From assembly GCA_016935615.1 (NCBI GenBank), contig JAFGQO010000120.1, forward strand, positions 1 to 37,364: a DNA stretch of 37,364 nucleotides, given 5' to 3'. The notes under the pieces were generated by a model that saw only the letters and a list, made by a program, of their open reading frames with translations, was not told the origin of the DNA and searched no databases. A program made the translations under genes and the position numbers. Below, in pieces: positions 1 to 9,778 of the stretch (within the stretch, counting starts at the first letter, position 1; each line of letters starts with the position of its first letter). This DNA comes from Bacteroidales bacterium (GTDB lineage: Bacteria > Bacteroidota > Bacteroidia > Bacteroidales > UBA10428).

Positions 1-189
1 AAGCTTTTTTAAATAATTGATACTTAAGGTTTTTTATTTCGAACTCACGTTAAATACCTATCTGATGCAAATACAAGAGGTGAAAAGATCGTGTCATAGA
101 AAATATTCAGAACCTATTACCTTTTATTCAACAGCTGAGATATATTGTTACAGCCAGAAGGCAGGTATCATCAAAAAAAATCCTATTCC

Positions 190-1479
190 TTAGTTCCCGG
201 TTTGAAACACTAAAATCTCATATAATGAATAACCGTATTGTGTAGCCCTCTCCAGACCATTTAATTTCAAATATCTTGCGTTTACAGGTTCGATATTCAG
301 ATCATCTTCCCCTCCGTTACCTGTACTGGTTGCATATACTTCTTTCCATGCAGTGCCATCAAGTGATACCTGTATGTTATATGATCTGCCATATGCACCC
401 TCCCAGTACAGTTTGATCTTATTGATGTTGTATTCATCACCCAGATCTATTCGTATCCATTGCGGATCGCTCCATGCACTCGACCATCTTGTCATCAGAT
501 CGCCATCAACAGCATATTCGGGTATGAGACGATAATTTTCATCTGAAGAGGAAGTAGCGGATTTCTGATAGGAAACAACGGATTCATCGATTTTTAGTAT
601 ATAGTCATCCCGATCAAATGCAAATTGTCCGGAAATATATTCTTCATCATTGACTCCATAAATTCCCTTTATGCGCGTTCCCTGCCATAAAAGACTCACT
701 GTCCCATAATAAGGATCATCCAGCGTGTATCGCCCTTCAGCAATTTCTTCTTCAGGCAATTCCAAATATTCCCGATATTTAGAAATCATTTTTTTACAAT
801 CTTCCTTGGAATCACACATTGAAATAAAAAAAGAGTATGCTCCTGCCGGTATGTTCGGGTTATAATAATCCGCTGTAAATGTTTTATTCATAAACGAATA
901 TCCAAGAAAGTTCTTCGGAATATACCGCTCACGATTAAAGGTTCTGTACATATAAGGAAGGTCCTGCAAAGCTTCGGGAAAATGATTATCTCCCGGAAGT
1001 TCGGCGGCTATGGTCCTGGCAACACCTATAAGAGTTGGTTCCTCGTTTTCAAGATCATAAGCCCTTATTTTTACATAATAGCAATCTTTAAAGAAGTTTA
1101 GAATTCCAGTTTCATAATAGCCCTGAGTTCCAACATCAACATAATTTGAAACACCGTATACTCTTTCATGACTGTAAATGCCAAATCCACAGTTCAGATC
1201 TTTGTGACGATAAATCTCGATAATGAGAGATTGATCTTCACCTTTCTCATAAATCAATGTTGCCAGTTCTTTGAATTCAAAGTTCAGATAAACATCTGCA
1301 GCTCCATCGATTATATTGTATAAATTGTCCGGATTGTATACGGCAGGTTCACCTTTCTTTGTAAATCCGGGAATTTCAGGAAAATACCGTACCAATTCTG
1401 AACAATTACCGGAAATATCAAATGCCAGAATACAGAGAATAAAAATAGATATTGGAAATAACTTACATATTGTTTTCAT
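190..1479 (-). CDS. Exported DUF6599-like protein with C-terminal F5/8 type C (discoidin) domain
   Basis: Residues 1-26 form a signal peptide (hydrophobic FPISIFILCILAF, then a polar stretch). Residues about 28-295 resemble the DUF6599 family: a 'FPEIPGF' start, then 'NLYNIIDGAADVYLNFEF', a pattern these proteins share. Residues about 298-428 look like a galactose-binding/discoidin domain (F5/8 type C), with the diagnostic 'AVDGDLMTRWSS', 'PQWIRIDLG', 'INKIKLYWEG' and 'YNIQVSLDG' blocks. The role is unknown; such proteins probably sit in the periplasm or on the cell surface, and the discoidin fold suggests glycan binding. That function is inference. The gene is followed on the same strand by no recognisable partner within the window, and lies 64 bp downstream of the aldo/keto reductase gene, so the two could share a transcript. 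The ATG start is supported by the signal peptide. Confidence 0.8.
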   Translation of the reverse strand: MKTICKLFPISIFILCILAFDISGNCSELVRYFPEIPGFTKKGEPAVYNPDNLYNIIDGAADVYLNFEFKELATLIYEKGEDQSLIIEIYRHKDLNCGFGIYSHERVYGVSNYVDVGTQGYYETGILNFFKDCYYVKIRAYDLENEEPTLIGVARTIAAELPGDNHFPEALQDLPYMYRTFNRERYIPKNFLGYSFMNKTFTADYYNPNIPAGAYSFFISMCDSKEDCKKMISKYREYLELPEEEIAEGRYTLDDPYYGTVSLLWQGTRIKGIYGVNDEEYISGQFAFDRDDYILKIDESVVSYQKSATSSSDENYRLIPEYAVDGDLMTRWSSAWSDPQWIRIDLGDEYNINKIKLYWEGAYGRSYNIQVSLDGTAWKEVYATSTGNGGEDDLNIEPVNARYLKLNGLERATQYGYSLYEILVFQTGN

Positions 1480-1543
1480 GACGATAAAATTAGTATCAAA
1501 ATATTAGTAAATAAATGAATTGACCCGGATATCAGGATTCGCA

Positions 1544-2773
1544 TCAGACCAGAAATTCATCCGGAACTTCCCATATTCTTGAAATATCCATTATTTTCCT
1601 TCGCACATCGAATCCCATGGGGCAGGTGACTTTACACCCGTCCCTGCAATTCCCGCAAAGAAGTTTGTGGCTATGCAACAGATGAAATGTTTCTTTTGCT
1701 TTTGCAGGTTTTCCATAAGCATAAGCATACATATATGATCTCATAAATTTGGGGACATCCGTTCCATAAGGACATTGTGAAATGCATTGTTCACACTGAT
1801 TGCAATACATCCCTATAGTGGTATTGTTTTTTCCGAGTCTCAACTCTTCTCTGTCTTCAGGAGTAATTTCGGGATTGTTCATTAGCGACATATACATTTC
1901 CAGTTGATCAAAAGTATTGATGGTAAGTATTGTCGTATGAACATTTTCATCCTGCATTATCCATTTTACCGCTGCTTTCTGATTAATGCGCTGTTTTCTT
2001 TCTTCATCCCAGAAAACGCCTCCAAGTGCTTTCATGCCTACAATTCCACAACCGGCTTCAGCAGCGTATTTGATCGCTTTCCGTGTTTCCCCTGTTTCTT
2101 CATCTCTGAAATTATAAGCCATAAGAATTACATCGTAAATGCCTTCATCTGCTATTGCATACACCACAGAATTAGTATGTGTTGAAACACCAATATATTT
2201 CGTTTTTCCCTCCTTTTTCAATTCAATCAACACATCCTTAATCATGCCCATTTTAATCAATTCAGGATTATCAGCCGCATGCAGGTATAAGATATCCAGA
2301 CAGTCGATCCGTAATCTCTTCAAACTTGTTTCTACCCTTTCTCTGAAGTCTGCCTGAAATTCTTCAGGAGTACTGTTGTTCAAAGGCATTCCCGTGTTGT
2401 TATCACGAAGTCCGTATACTTTTGAGGCAATAACATAAGAGTCTCTTGGTAAACCTGTCAGTGCTCTGCCGATGGTAGTCTCGTCAAGACCGTTGCCATA
2501 CAGATAGGCAGTATCTATGAGTTTCATGCCTTTTTTCAGAGCAGCTTTTATCAGAAATTCATTTGTTGATGAACCCAGGCTAACAACAGGCACTTTATAT
2601 CCTGTTCTTCCCATGGTTCTGTAAATTATTTTATTCTCTTCTGCATTTAATAATTCTGTTTTCAAGGATGAAGCATTGCTTATTGAAGGAAATACAGACA
2701 AACCGGCCAAACCTGCAACTCCTTTTTTAATAAAGTCTCTTCTGTTTTTTGTTTTGTTTTTTTTTCTGTTCAT
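1544..2773 (-). CDS. Tat-exported aldo/keto reductase with C-terminal 4Fe-4S domain
   Basis: The N-terminus has a twin-arginine signal (RRDFIKKGVAGLAGLS, residues about 11-26), so the folded, cofactor-loaded enzyme is probably exported. The central ~270 residues are an aldo/keto reductase barrel: 'DTAYLYGNG' holds the Asp/Tyr catalytic pair, 'IASKVYG' the Lys, and 'LYLHAAD' the His. The C-terminus carries two cysteine clusters, CNQCEQCISQCP and CGNCRDGCKVTCP, consistent with iron-sulfur binding (the first is a classic CxxCxxCxxxCP). This AKR-plus-ferredoxin architecture is common in Bacteroidota and anaerobes, and the natural substrate is usually unknown. The catalytic residues appear intact. 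Start choice rests on the Tat motif. The name oxidoreductase is secure; substrate and electron partner are not visible. Confidence 0.9.
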   Translation of the reverse strand: MNRKKNKTKNRRDFIKKGVAGLAGLSVFPSISNASSLKTELLNAEENKIIYRTMGRTGYKVPVVSLGSSTNEFLIKAALKKGMKLIDTAYLYGNGLDETTIGRALTGLPRDSYVIASKVYGLRDNNTGMPLNNSTPEEFQADFRERVETSLKRLRIDCLDILYLHAADNPELIKMGMIKDVLIELKKEGKTKYIGVSTHTNSVVYAIADEGIYDVILMAYNFRDEETGETRKAIKYAAEAGCGIVGMKALGGVFWDEERKQRINQKAAVKWIMQDENVHTTILTINTFDQLEMYMSLMNNPEITPEDREELRLGKNNTTIGMYCNQCEQCISQCPYGTDVPKFMRSYMYAYAYGKPAKAKETFHLLHSHKLLCGNCRDGCKVTCPMGFDVRRKIMDISRIWEVPDEFLV

Positions 2774-3111
2774 GATTTTGGATGATTAAGATGTAAAGAT
2801 GGTTTTAAGATAATTATAAATATTTTATTGAAGTGAAAAATAATTCGTATCCTATTTTGTCCGGAACGATTAAATTTGGTTAAAATTGTTATTCACACAA
2901 TAACCAAGACATTTATATACCACAGGCTCCCGTATAAATCTTATCAAACAATCAGGCGATTTTTTTCAACATGTTCAGTTCTTCTGCTAACAATGAACGG
3001 AATTCTTTTTAATAAGTATCTGAAAAACTTATTGTTTACGTATCCAATTTGCTTTAAATTCGTTAAACTATAGAACAAATAACCAAAACCAGACTAAAAA
3101 TTATTCACAAC
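2774..3111. other. Intergenic region between divergent AKR and siaC-like genes
   Basis: This 338-base AT-rich gap separates two divergent genes and presumably holds both promoters. A short open frame on the + strand (2876-3073) has no signal peptide, no recognisable motif and biased AT-rich composition, so it is not called. Apart from the promoter candidate listed separately, I see no repeat, RNA or gene remnant here. Confidence 0.5.
3032..3062 (+). promoter_or_regulatory. Candidate Bacteroidota promoter for the siaC-like gene
   Basis: TTG at 3032-3034 is followed after 20 bases by TAAATTCG at 3055-3062, one mismatch from the Bacteroidota -7 box TAnnTTTG. It lies 50 bases upstream of the ATG at 3112. 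In an AT-rich region such a match can arise by chance, so confidence is low. Confidence 0.35.
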
Positions 3112-3486
3112 ATGGAAGATCTTCAGATTGAACCCACAAAAAACACTCCTTTAATTGATTTTTTCTCAAGCGGAAAACTTGTTATGGCAGGCAATGCATA
3201 TGCAGAAAATGCCAAAGAGTTTTTCGATCCGATCCTTGACTGGGTTGAGAATTTACATGCCGAAGAAGTGGATTTCGACCTTATTATTGAATACATCAAT
3301 ACATCTTCGGCAAAAAAATTGCTTGAGCTTTTGAATAAACTTCAATCGAGTGAGCATATAAAAAATTTAAAGGTAAAATGGTTCTATGAAGAGTGGGATG
3401 AAGATGGCCTTGAAACTGGTCAGGCCCTGGGTGATTCTCTTCACCGCATCAATTTTGAGTATGTCAAGTACCAAAAGAAAAAGTAG
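3112..3486 (+). CDS. SiaC-family regulatory phosphoprotein (DUF1987)
   Basis: The 124-aa protein is full length for the DUF1987/SiaC family, an anti-sigma-antagonist-like (STAS-type) fold. In Pseudomonas, SiaC is switched by phosphorylation (kinase SiaB, phosphatase SiaA) and, when dephosphorylated, activates the diguanylate cyclase SiaD. Visible family features are the N-terminal 'TKNTPLIDF' strand, 'YINTSSAKKLLELLNKLQ', where the regulatory Thr/Ser cluster sits at the start of a helix, and the C-terminal 'VKWFYEEWDEDGLETGQ' segment. No SiaA, SiaB or SiaD homologue lies nearby, so this copy is an orphan and its partner must be elsewhere. It is transcribed alone. Family assignment is strong; the target pathway is inference. 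Confidence 0.82.
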   Translation: MEDLQIEPTKNTPLIDFFSSGKLVMAGNAYAENAKEFFDPILDWVENLHAEEVDFDLIIEYINTSSAKKLLELLNKLQSSEHIKNLKVKWFYEEWDEDGLETGQALGDSLHRINFEYVKYQKKK

Positions 3487-3558
3487 AAAAGAGTCAGCCC
3501 GTTATGTAAGGTAGTTGCTGCCCTGAACACATAATACATACTGAGCCATTTGACGCAG

Positions 3559-4097
3559 TTAATTTATCGTCCTCTTTGATAACATTCCCTGACGAAATAC
3601 ATAATCCTGAGTGAAAGCAAGTGTCTTTGCATAGTTCACTTTGTCCCCGGTCAATTAAGCTCCTCGCCGCAAGCCATGACAGGCGGGGCTGCGGGGAACC
3701 GAGCTTGCGAGCTCGACGTAGTCAACCGATCCCGATGACAATCGGGAGAGCTCGGCCCAGCCTGCCCTCCTGTGGATGGTGAACCGGCTGGCAGAGAAGT
3801 CAATGCGCTCACAGGATTCAACTGCTGTATCGTCGCATGCATTCTCTCTTTCCTTCCTGATCTGGGAGAAATGTACCATATTGCAGGATGAAAGAAAAAT
3901 ATGGTTTCAATGAGAGTTCGGATACTATTTATTGTATAATCATTTCTCCTGATATGATTTAGTTCATAAGCGAGACTTGCATCAATCCGTTCCGGACTTA
4001 ATCCTGAAATCATGCTCGCCGGAATCAGGATCACAGGTTTTAAAAACCTGTTGTCACAGGCGATTTTATTGCCCTTGACAGATAACCAATTAAACAG
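3559..4097 (-). pseudogene. Degraded BlaR1/MecR1-type M56 peptidase fragment
   Basis: Pieces of an M56 metallopeptidase of the BlaR1 antirepressor type can be read in three frames. From 4097 down, one frame gives 'FLKPVILIPASMISGLSPER', 'YELNHIRRNDY' and 'ETIFFFHPAIWYIS'. A shift near 3865 moves to a frame giving 'IRKERENACDDTAVESC'. After a GC-rich insert the third frame (3645-3559) gives 'GDKVNYAKTLAFTQDYVF' and stops. These blocks match the family order HExxH, HPxxW, IRxERE-xCDD, GDxxxYAxxL. Three lesions are visible: the first His of the zinc motif HExxH is Tyr, at least one frameshift, and the insert. The N-terminal membrane helices and C-terminal sensor are absent, and no BlaI-type repressor is adjacent. 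It cannot encode an active peptidase. Confidence 0.75.
3650..3800. repeat. GC-rich palindromic insert inside the M56 pseudogene
   Basis: About 150 bases are much richer in GC than the surroundings and contain nested hairpins. One stem is CCCGAT/ATCGGG around a GACA loop near 3731-3747. Another is GAGCT/AGCTC near 3699-3714. The block is bracketed by GTCAAT at 3650-3655 and 3799-3804, each followed by a similar AAGCTC/GCGCTC, which could be a target duplication. It separates the 'CDDTAVESC' and 'GDKVNYAK' parts of the broken BlaR1-type gene. No open reading frame of its own is convincing, so it resembles a small non-autonomous repeat. The exact ends are uncertain by some ten bases. Confidence 0.55.
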
Positions 4098-4178
4098 TTA
4101 CGCCGTATAATTGAATAGGAATAAAAATTATTTGAGCAAGTACTATTATTGTTCGAATACCGTTTTAAAAATTAAAAG

Positions 4179-4694
4179 ATGGTCATCCCTGTTATACATA
4201 CAAAAAGCACTTTAAGGCCAAAGATTATTCTGTTTTCGGTATTCACAGCTTTTGTGTTGATTACAACAATTCTTTTGAGTCCCGAATTGCTAATGGTTAT
4301 CAATTATCGGGTTCTTAAACTGATTCTGATTGTTACGCTAATAGCTCAATTGGTATTTACATTGTATTTTATTTTCTCTAAGAAATATGAAGAACTGGGG
4401 AAAATCCTTGTTCAGGATAGTGAGCTATCAGTAAAAACAGGTAAGGATGTTATTGTATTTCGCATTAAAGACATGAAGGATACCAGGATCTTTTTAAATC
4501 ATTACAACAACCAAAAAAGAATTGGTCTTTTCGGACAAAACAGATATGAAACAGGGAATTACATTGTTTTTCAGTACTCTGATAAAACAAGGATCTATGA
4601 ATTGTTATTGAAACGAAAGCGACAAATAGACAAATTTGTTACTCATATAAAGAATTATACGCCAGATAAAAAGTTATTGGTCTTTGAAGATTAG
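4179..4694 (+). CDS. Small two-helix membrane protein, unknown function
   Basis: I do not recognise this 171-aa protein. It has two hydrophobic helices, residues about 14-33 (IILFSVFTAFVLITTILL) and about 45-67 (LKLILIVTLIAQLVFTLYFI), followed by a ~100-residue soluble part rich in beta-type sequence ('DSELSVKTGKDVIVFRIKDM', 'NYIVFQYSDKTRIYELLL') ending in a basic helix. The order of two helices then a compact beta domain recalls PH-like membrane proteins, but that is only a resemblance. It is a single gene: the M56 pseudogene lies upstream on the other strand, and the TPR gene converges from the right with 7 bases between the stops. Start chosen at the ATG preceding the first helix. Confidence 0.65.
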   Translation: MVIPVIHTKSTLRPKIILFSVFTAFVLITTILLSPELLMVINYRVLKLILIVTLIAQLVFTLYFIFSKKYEELGKILVQDSELSVKTGKDVIVFRIKDMKDTRIFLNHYNNQKRIGLFGQNRYETGNYIVFQYSDKTRIYELLLKRKRQIDKFVTHIKNYTPDKKLLVFED

Positions 4695-4701
4695 ACCATG
4701 G

Positions 4702-5412
4702 TTAATCTGAACACAACTCATTCAGAAATTCTGCCGCTTCTTCATCGCCCAGTGAGGAGGCCTTTTCAAGATCCGCACAGGCTTCCAGATTTATTTTCAG
4801 ATAAAACTTTGTGAGGGCTCTGTTAAAATAATAGTCAGGTTCTTCCCCATCCAGTTCAATGGCTGCAGAATAATCATCTTCTGCCAATTCATACTGGGCA
4901 AGCATAAACCTGCTATTTCCTCTATCGTAATAATTTGAGGCTATCTCCGGATTTAGCATAACTGCCATATCAAAATCGGCCAGCGCATTTTCATAATCCT
5001 CCAGGTTAAACCATGAACTGCCACGAACCGAATAAGCATCAATATACAGGGAATCCAATTCAAGAACCCGGTTCAGATCTTCTATTGATTTCCTGAATTT
5101 TTCCAGTTCGTAATAGGCATTGCTCCTGTTAAAAATCGCATCAATATTTTTATTGTTTATCTCCAGAGCTTTGTTATAATTCTTTATGGCCTGCTCATTT
5201 TTGAATTGTGCCAATTGGGCATTTGCCAGATAAAATAAAACATCTTCGCTATCTGGTCTTTCCTTTAATACAGATTGAAAAATATTTTCTGCTTTTTCGA
5301 ATTCTTCTGAATTGAATAGGTCCAGCCCGTGTTTTATCTGCTCATTTATACCTTCCTGAGCCAAAGCAGGCAACCAACAGATCATCAAAATGAGTATAGA
5401 ATATTTTTTCAT
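4702..5412 (-). CDS. Exported tetratricopeptide-repeat protein
   Basis: A signal peptide (MKKYSILILMICWLPALAQ) precedes about six TPR units covering residues 25-225. Repeats are recognisable from the A/G at position 8, the A at 20 and the P at 32 pattern, e.g. 'GLDLFNSEEFEKAENIFQSV', 'NYNKALEINNKNIDAIFNRS' and 'DFDMAVMLNPEIASNYYDRG'. The last unit (ACADLEKASSLGDEEAAEFL) is Sel1-like. It probably acts as a periplasmic or outer-membrane scaffold; no partner is evident. It follows the Met/Gln-rich exported protein by 20 bases on the same strand, so the two likely form a two-gene unit, which is the only hint to function. There is no lipobox, so it is probably soluble. Confidence 0.85.
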   Translation of the reverse strand: MKKYSILILMICWLPALAQEGINEQIKHGLDLFNSEEFEKAENIFQSVLKERPDSEDVLFYLANAQLAQFKNEQAIKNYNKALEINNKNIDAIFNRSNAYYELEKFRKSIEDLNRVLELDSLYIDAYSVRGSSWFNLEDYENALADFDMAVMLNPEIASNYYDRGNSRFMLAQYELAEDDYSAAIELDGEEPDYYFNRALTKFYLKINLEACADLEKASSLGDEEAAEFLNELCSD

Positions 5413-5432
5413 AGGTAAAACCTCCTGATTGG

Positions 5433-5792
5433 TTATCTCCCCGGCCCTGCTCCTTGTTGATTCATTTGTCTTTGAATTCTTTGTTGCTGAATTCTCTGTT
5501 GCTGCATCCTGTGTTGATGCATTCTTTGCTGCTGCATCATCCGGCGTTGTTGATTCATCTGCATTTTTCGCTGCATGTGCATCTGATTTCTCCTGATCAT
5601 CTCCTGCTGCCGGTTCTGATGCATTCTCTGATGCATGTTGTTACGACAAATCATTGTTTTGTCTCGTGTGTTTCCACGCAAAACCATCCTGTTTTCCTCT
5701 CTGTTGGTTTCCTGGTCCCGGATATTTTCCTGTGCCGTAAGAGATGAAAAAATCCAGAATAAAGTCAGAAATAAAATTGTTAATCGCCACAT
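5433..5792 (-). CDS. Exported Met/Gln/Arg-rich low-complexity protein
   Basis: The 119-aa product starts with a clear signal peptide (MWRLTILFLTLFWIFSSLTA, then QE). From about residue 50 to the end it is almost only Met, Gln, Arg, His, Asn and Ile. The last part runs in near-perfect five-residue steps of the form R-M/I-Q/H-Q-Q/H (RMHQH, RMQQQ, RIQQQ, RIQRQ), reflecting 15-bp tandem repeats in the DNA between about 5455 and 5560. About a dozen Met and five His could bind soft metals such as copper, as Met/His-rich periplasmic peptides do, but no homologous family is recognised and this is speculation. It lies 20 bases upstream of the TPR gene. The antisense strand is also open, a by-product of the repeats. 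Confidence 0.6.
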   Translation of the reverse strand: MWRLTILFLTLFWIFSSLTAQENIRDQETNREENRMVLRGNTRDKTMICRNNMHQRMHQNRQQEMIRRNQMHMQRKMQMNQQRRMMQQQRMHQHRMQQQRIQQQRIQRQMNQQGAGPGR

Positions 5793-5911
5793 AATAGTAA
5801 ATTTTAATCCACAGGTTTATTGAACGAATGTATTGATTCTTTATAAAAAAACGTCAGAGAACCTGTTGTTTGTTATCGATAATTAGACCTGTTAAAATAC
5901 AAAAGGTTTAA

Positions 5912-8005
<2,094 letters not shown>

Positions 8006-8067
8006 ATATATCACAAGACAATCCTATTATATAGTGATTTATCCAAGGTTTTTTTTAAACTTGCAGC

Positions 8068-8718
8068 ATGAAATGTATCGAAAATACCAAGGCATATCTG
8101 GGACGGCGTACAATAAATTCATACTTACGCAAAAACAAGCGCCAGGTAAATGTATGCAACATCAACAATGCAAAAACCATTGGTATTTTATTTAATGCCA
8201 CACACCAGATAAGCTTTGATATTGTAAAAGAAATGGTTAAAAACATTGCAAATAAAAAAAACAAGATTGAAGTACTGGGATATGTTGACAGCAAAAACCT
8301 GATCGATCATTACCTGTATCGAAAAGGATTTGATTTTTTCACTCATAAACAATTGAACTGGTATTATAAGCCGGTTGATGAAACGGTACATTCTTTCATT
8401 GAAAAGAAATTTGATATTCTGATCAATTTGAGTCTGGATGAACCCTATCCGATACAATATATTGTGGCTTTGTCAAAGGCCAGATTTAAAGTTGGAAAAT
8501 ATTCCCTGGGAAATGAATACCTTGATTTCATGATCGATATTGAAAAGGAAAAAGAAGCAATGAAAAACCTCAGAAAAGAAATTATAGAGGACAAGAAAGA
8601 AATACGTTATCGAAATAAGGAAGTGGAAAGAATTGTAAATCTTAAAGCACAGACAGAAATTCAACTCAATTTTCTGATTGCTCAAATATTGCACTACCTT
8701 GCTCTAATTAAAAATTAA
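8068..8718 (+). CDS. DUF6913 family protein
   Basis: This 216-aa protein matches the Bacteroidota family DUF6913, found beside dapA in many genomes. Conserved blocks visible are 'TIGILFNATHQISFDIVKEM', 'LGYVDSKNLIDHYLYRKGFD', 'FFTHKQLNWYYKPVDETV', 'FDILINLSLDEPYPIQYIVA' and 'ARFKVGKYSLGNEYLDFMID'. There is no signal peptide or membrane helix, so it is cytoplasmic. A charged helix (residues about 155-195, rich in E, K and R) precedes the C-terminal hydrophobic segment 'LIAQILHYLALI'. The function is unknown. The stop lies 4 bases before the dapA start, so the two are co-translated, which hints at a link to lysine/diaminopimelate synthesis or simply conserved linkage. Confidence 0.82.
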   Translation: MKCIENTKAYLGRRTINSYLRKNKRQVNVCNINNAKTIGILFNATHQISFDIVKEMVKNIANKKNKIEVLGYVDSKNLIDHYLYRKGFDFFTHKQLNWYYKPVDETVHSFIEKKFDILINLSLDEPYPIQYIVALSKARFKVGKYSLGNEYLDFMIDIEKEKEAMKNLRKEIIEDKKEIRYRNKEVERIVNLKAQTEIQLNFLIAQILHYLALIKN

Positions 8719-8722
8719 AGGA

Positions 8723-9604
8723 ATGACTGATCATTTTATCGGAACAGGTGTGGCACTTGTCACTCCTTTTAATACAGACAAGTCAATTGATTACAGGTCA
8801 CTTGAAAAAATAGTTCATCATGTAATAGATGGAGGGATAGATTATATTGTTACACTGGGAACAACCGGAGAAAGTGTCACCCTTTCCAAAGAGGAACGGA
8901 AAAAGGTTATCAGTAAAGTTCTTCAGTATAGCAATCACCGGGTTCCGGTTGTTGTTGGTATGGGGAGTAACAATACCATGCAGCTTGTGAAGACTATTCA
9001 GTCAACGGAATTTGAAGGAATTGACGCAGTTCTATCGGTAGTCCCTTATTATAATAAACCAACCCAGAAAGGAATGTACGAACATTTTTCAGCCATTGCC
9101 AAAGCATGTCCTTTGCCGGTTATTCTTTACAATGTTCCGGGACGAACCGGTTCGAATCTTAATGCCGATACTGTTTTACAACTTGCTGCTGATCATAAGA
9201 ATATTATCGGTGTAAAGGAAGCTTCGGGAAACCTCAGGCAGATCATGGAAATAATTAAGAATAAGCCCGATGACTTTCGTGTCATTTCGGGCGACGATGC
9301 CATTACCTTATCCATGATACAACTTGGCGGTTCAGGTGTAATCTCCGTAATTGCCAACGCGCATCCGGCGCATTTTACAAAAATGGTAAAAGCGGCCCTG
9401 GGTAGAAATTACGAATTGGCCAATACTCTTCATTTCAGGCTATTGGATTATTTTGATGCCTTGTTCGAGGAAGGCAATCCCGCGGGAGTAAAAGCTGCAC
9501 TGGAAATTTTAGGATTGTGCAAAAGAGATGTACGCCTGCCACTTGTTGCTGCAAGCAATACATTGCTAAAGAAGTTAACAGGTATCCTGGATACGTTAAA
9601 TTAA
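8723..9604 (+). CDS. dapA: 4-hydroxy-tetrahydrodipicolinate synthase DapA
   Basis: DapA condenses pyruvate with aspartate-4-semialdehyde, the first committed step towards diaminopimelate (peptidoglycan) and lysine. The 293-aa length is standard. The Schiff-base Lys is in 'IIGVKEASGNLRQ'. The catalytic Tyr is in 'VILYNVPGRTGSNL', whose Arg binds substrate. 'TLGTTGESVTLSKEER' supplies the Thr pair of the proton relay, and 'YYNKPTQKGMYEHF' the neighbouring-subunit Tyr. All are intact. It sits 4 bases after the DUF6913 gene, with AAAGGA just before the ATG as a ribosome binding site. Transcription probably ends in the inverted-end repeat that begins 11 bases after the stop. Confidence 0.97.
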   Translation: MTDHFIGTGVALVTPFNTDKSIDYRSLEKIVHHVIDGGIDYIVTLGTTGESVTLSKEERKKVISKVLQYSNHRVPVVVGMGSNNTMQLVKTIQSTEFEGIDAVLSVVPYYNKPTQKGMYEHFSAIAKACPLPVILYNVPGRTGSNLNADTVLQLAADHKNIIGVKEASGNLRQIMEIIKNKPDDFRVISGDDAITLSMIQLGGSGVISVIANAHPAHFTKMVKAALGRNYELANTLHFRLLDYFDALFEEGNPAGVKAALEILGLCKRDVRLPLVAASNTLLKKLTGILDTLN

Positions 9605-9614
9605 GCTGCAAAAG

Positions 9615-9767
9615 AGAGGCTGTCTGAAAAGTTGATTTCATGCCACTATATCATTAAAACACGAAGATCCACAAAGTTAATGTTCTGATAATCAAAATTT
9701 TGTGATTCCTGAAGACTTAGGGTCTTTGCGGCATTTTTTTAAATTTATAACTTTCCGGACAGCCTTT
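9615..9767. repeat. Inverted-end intergenic repeat, copy A
   Basis: A ~150-base element fills the gap between the convergent dapA and T9SS-protein genes. Its left arm (9617-9633, AGGCTGTCTGAAAAGTT) and right arm (9749-9765) are inverted repeats of 17 bases with two mismatches, both tolerable as G-U pairs in RNA. Inside are shorter inverted bits such as CACAAAG and CTTTGCGGC. It is clearly related to the element at 12598-12759. It may serve as a two-way terminator, and by form it is MITE-like. It encodes no protein. Confidence 0.65.
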
Positions 9768-9778
9768 TCATCATTCAA

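Noticed and set aside
2876..3073. A 65-codon + strand open frame in the AKR/siaC gap
   Set aside because: No motif, no start signal, AT-driven composition, and it occupies the expected promoter region.
3651..4034. A 127-codon open frame on the minus strand as a real gene
   Set aside because: Only its N-terminal part resembles M56 peptidases. It then runs out of frame into a GC-rich repeat and lacks the membrane helices and zinc His, so it is treated as part of a pseudogene.
5454..5747. A 97-codon + strand frame of Leu/His/Ser repeats
   Set aside because: It is the antisense reading of the 15-bp repeats in the Met/Gln-rich gene and has no export or start signal of its own.
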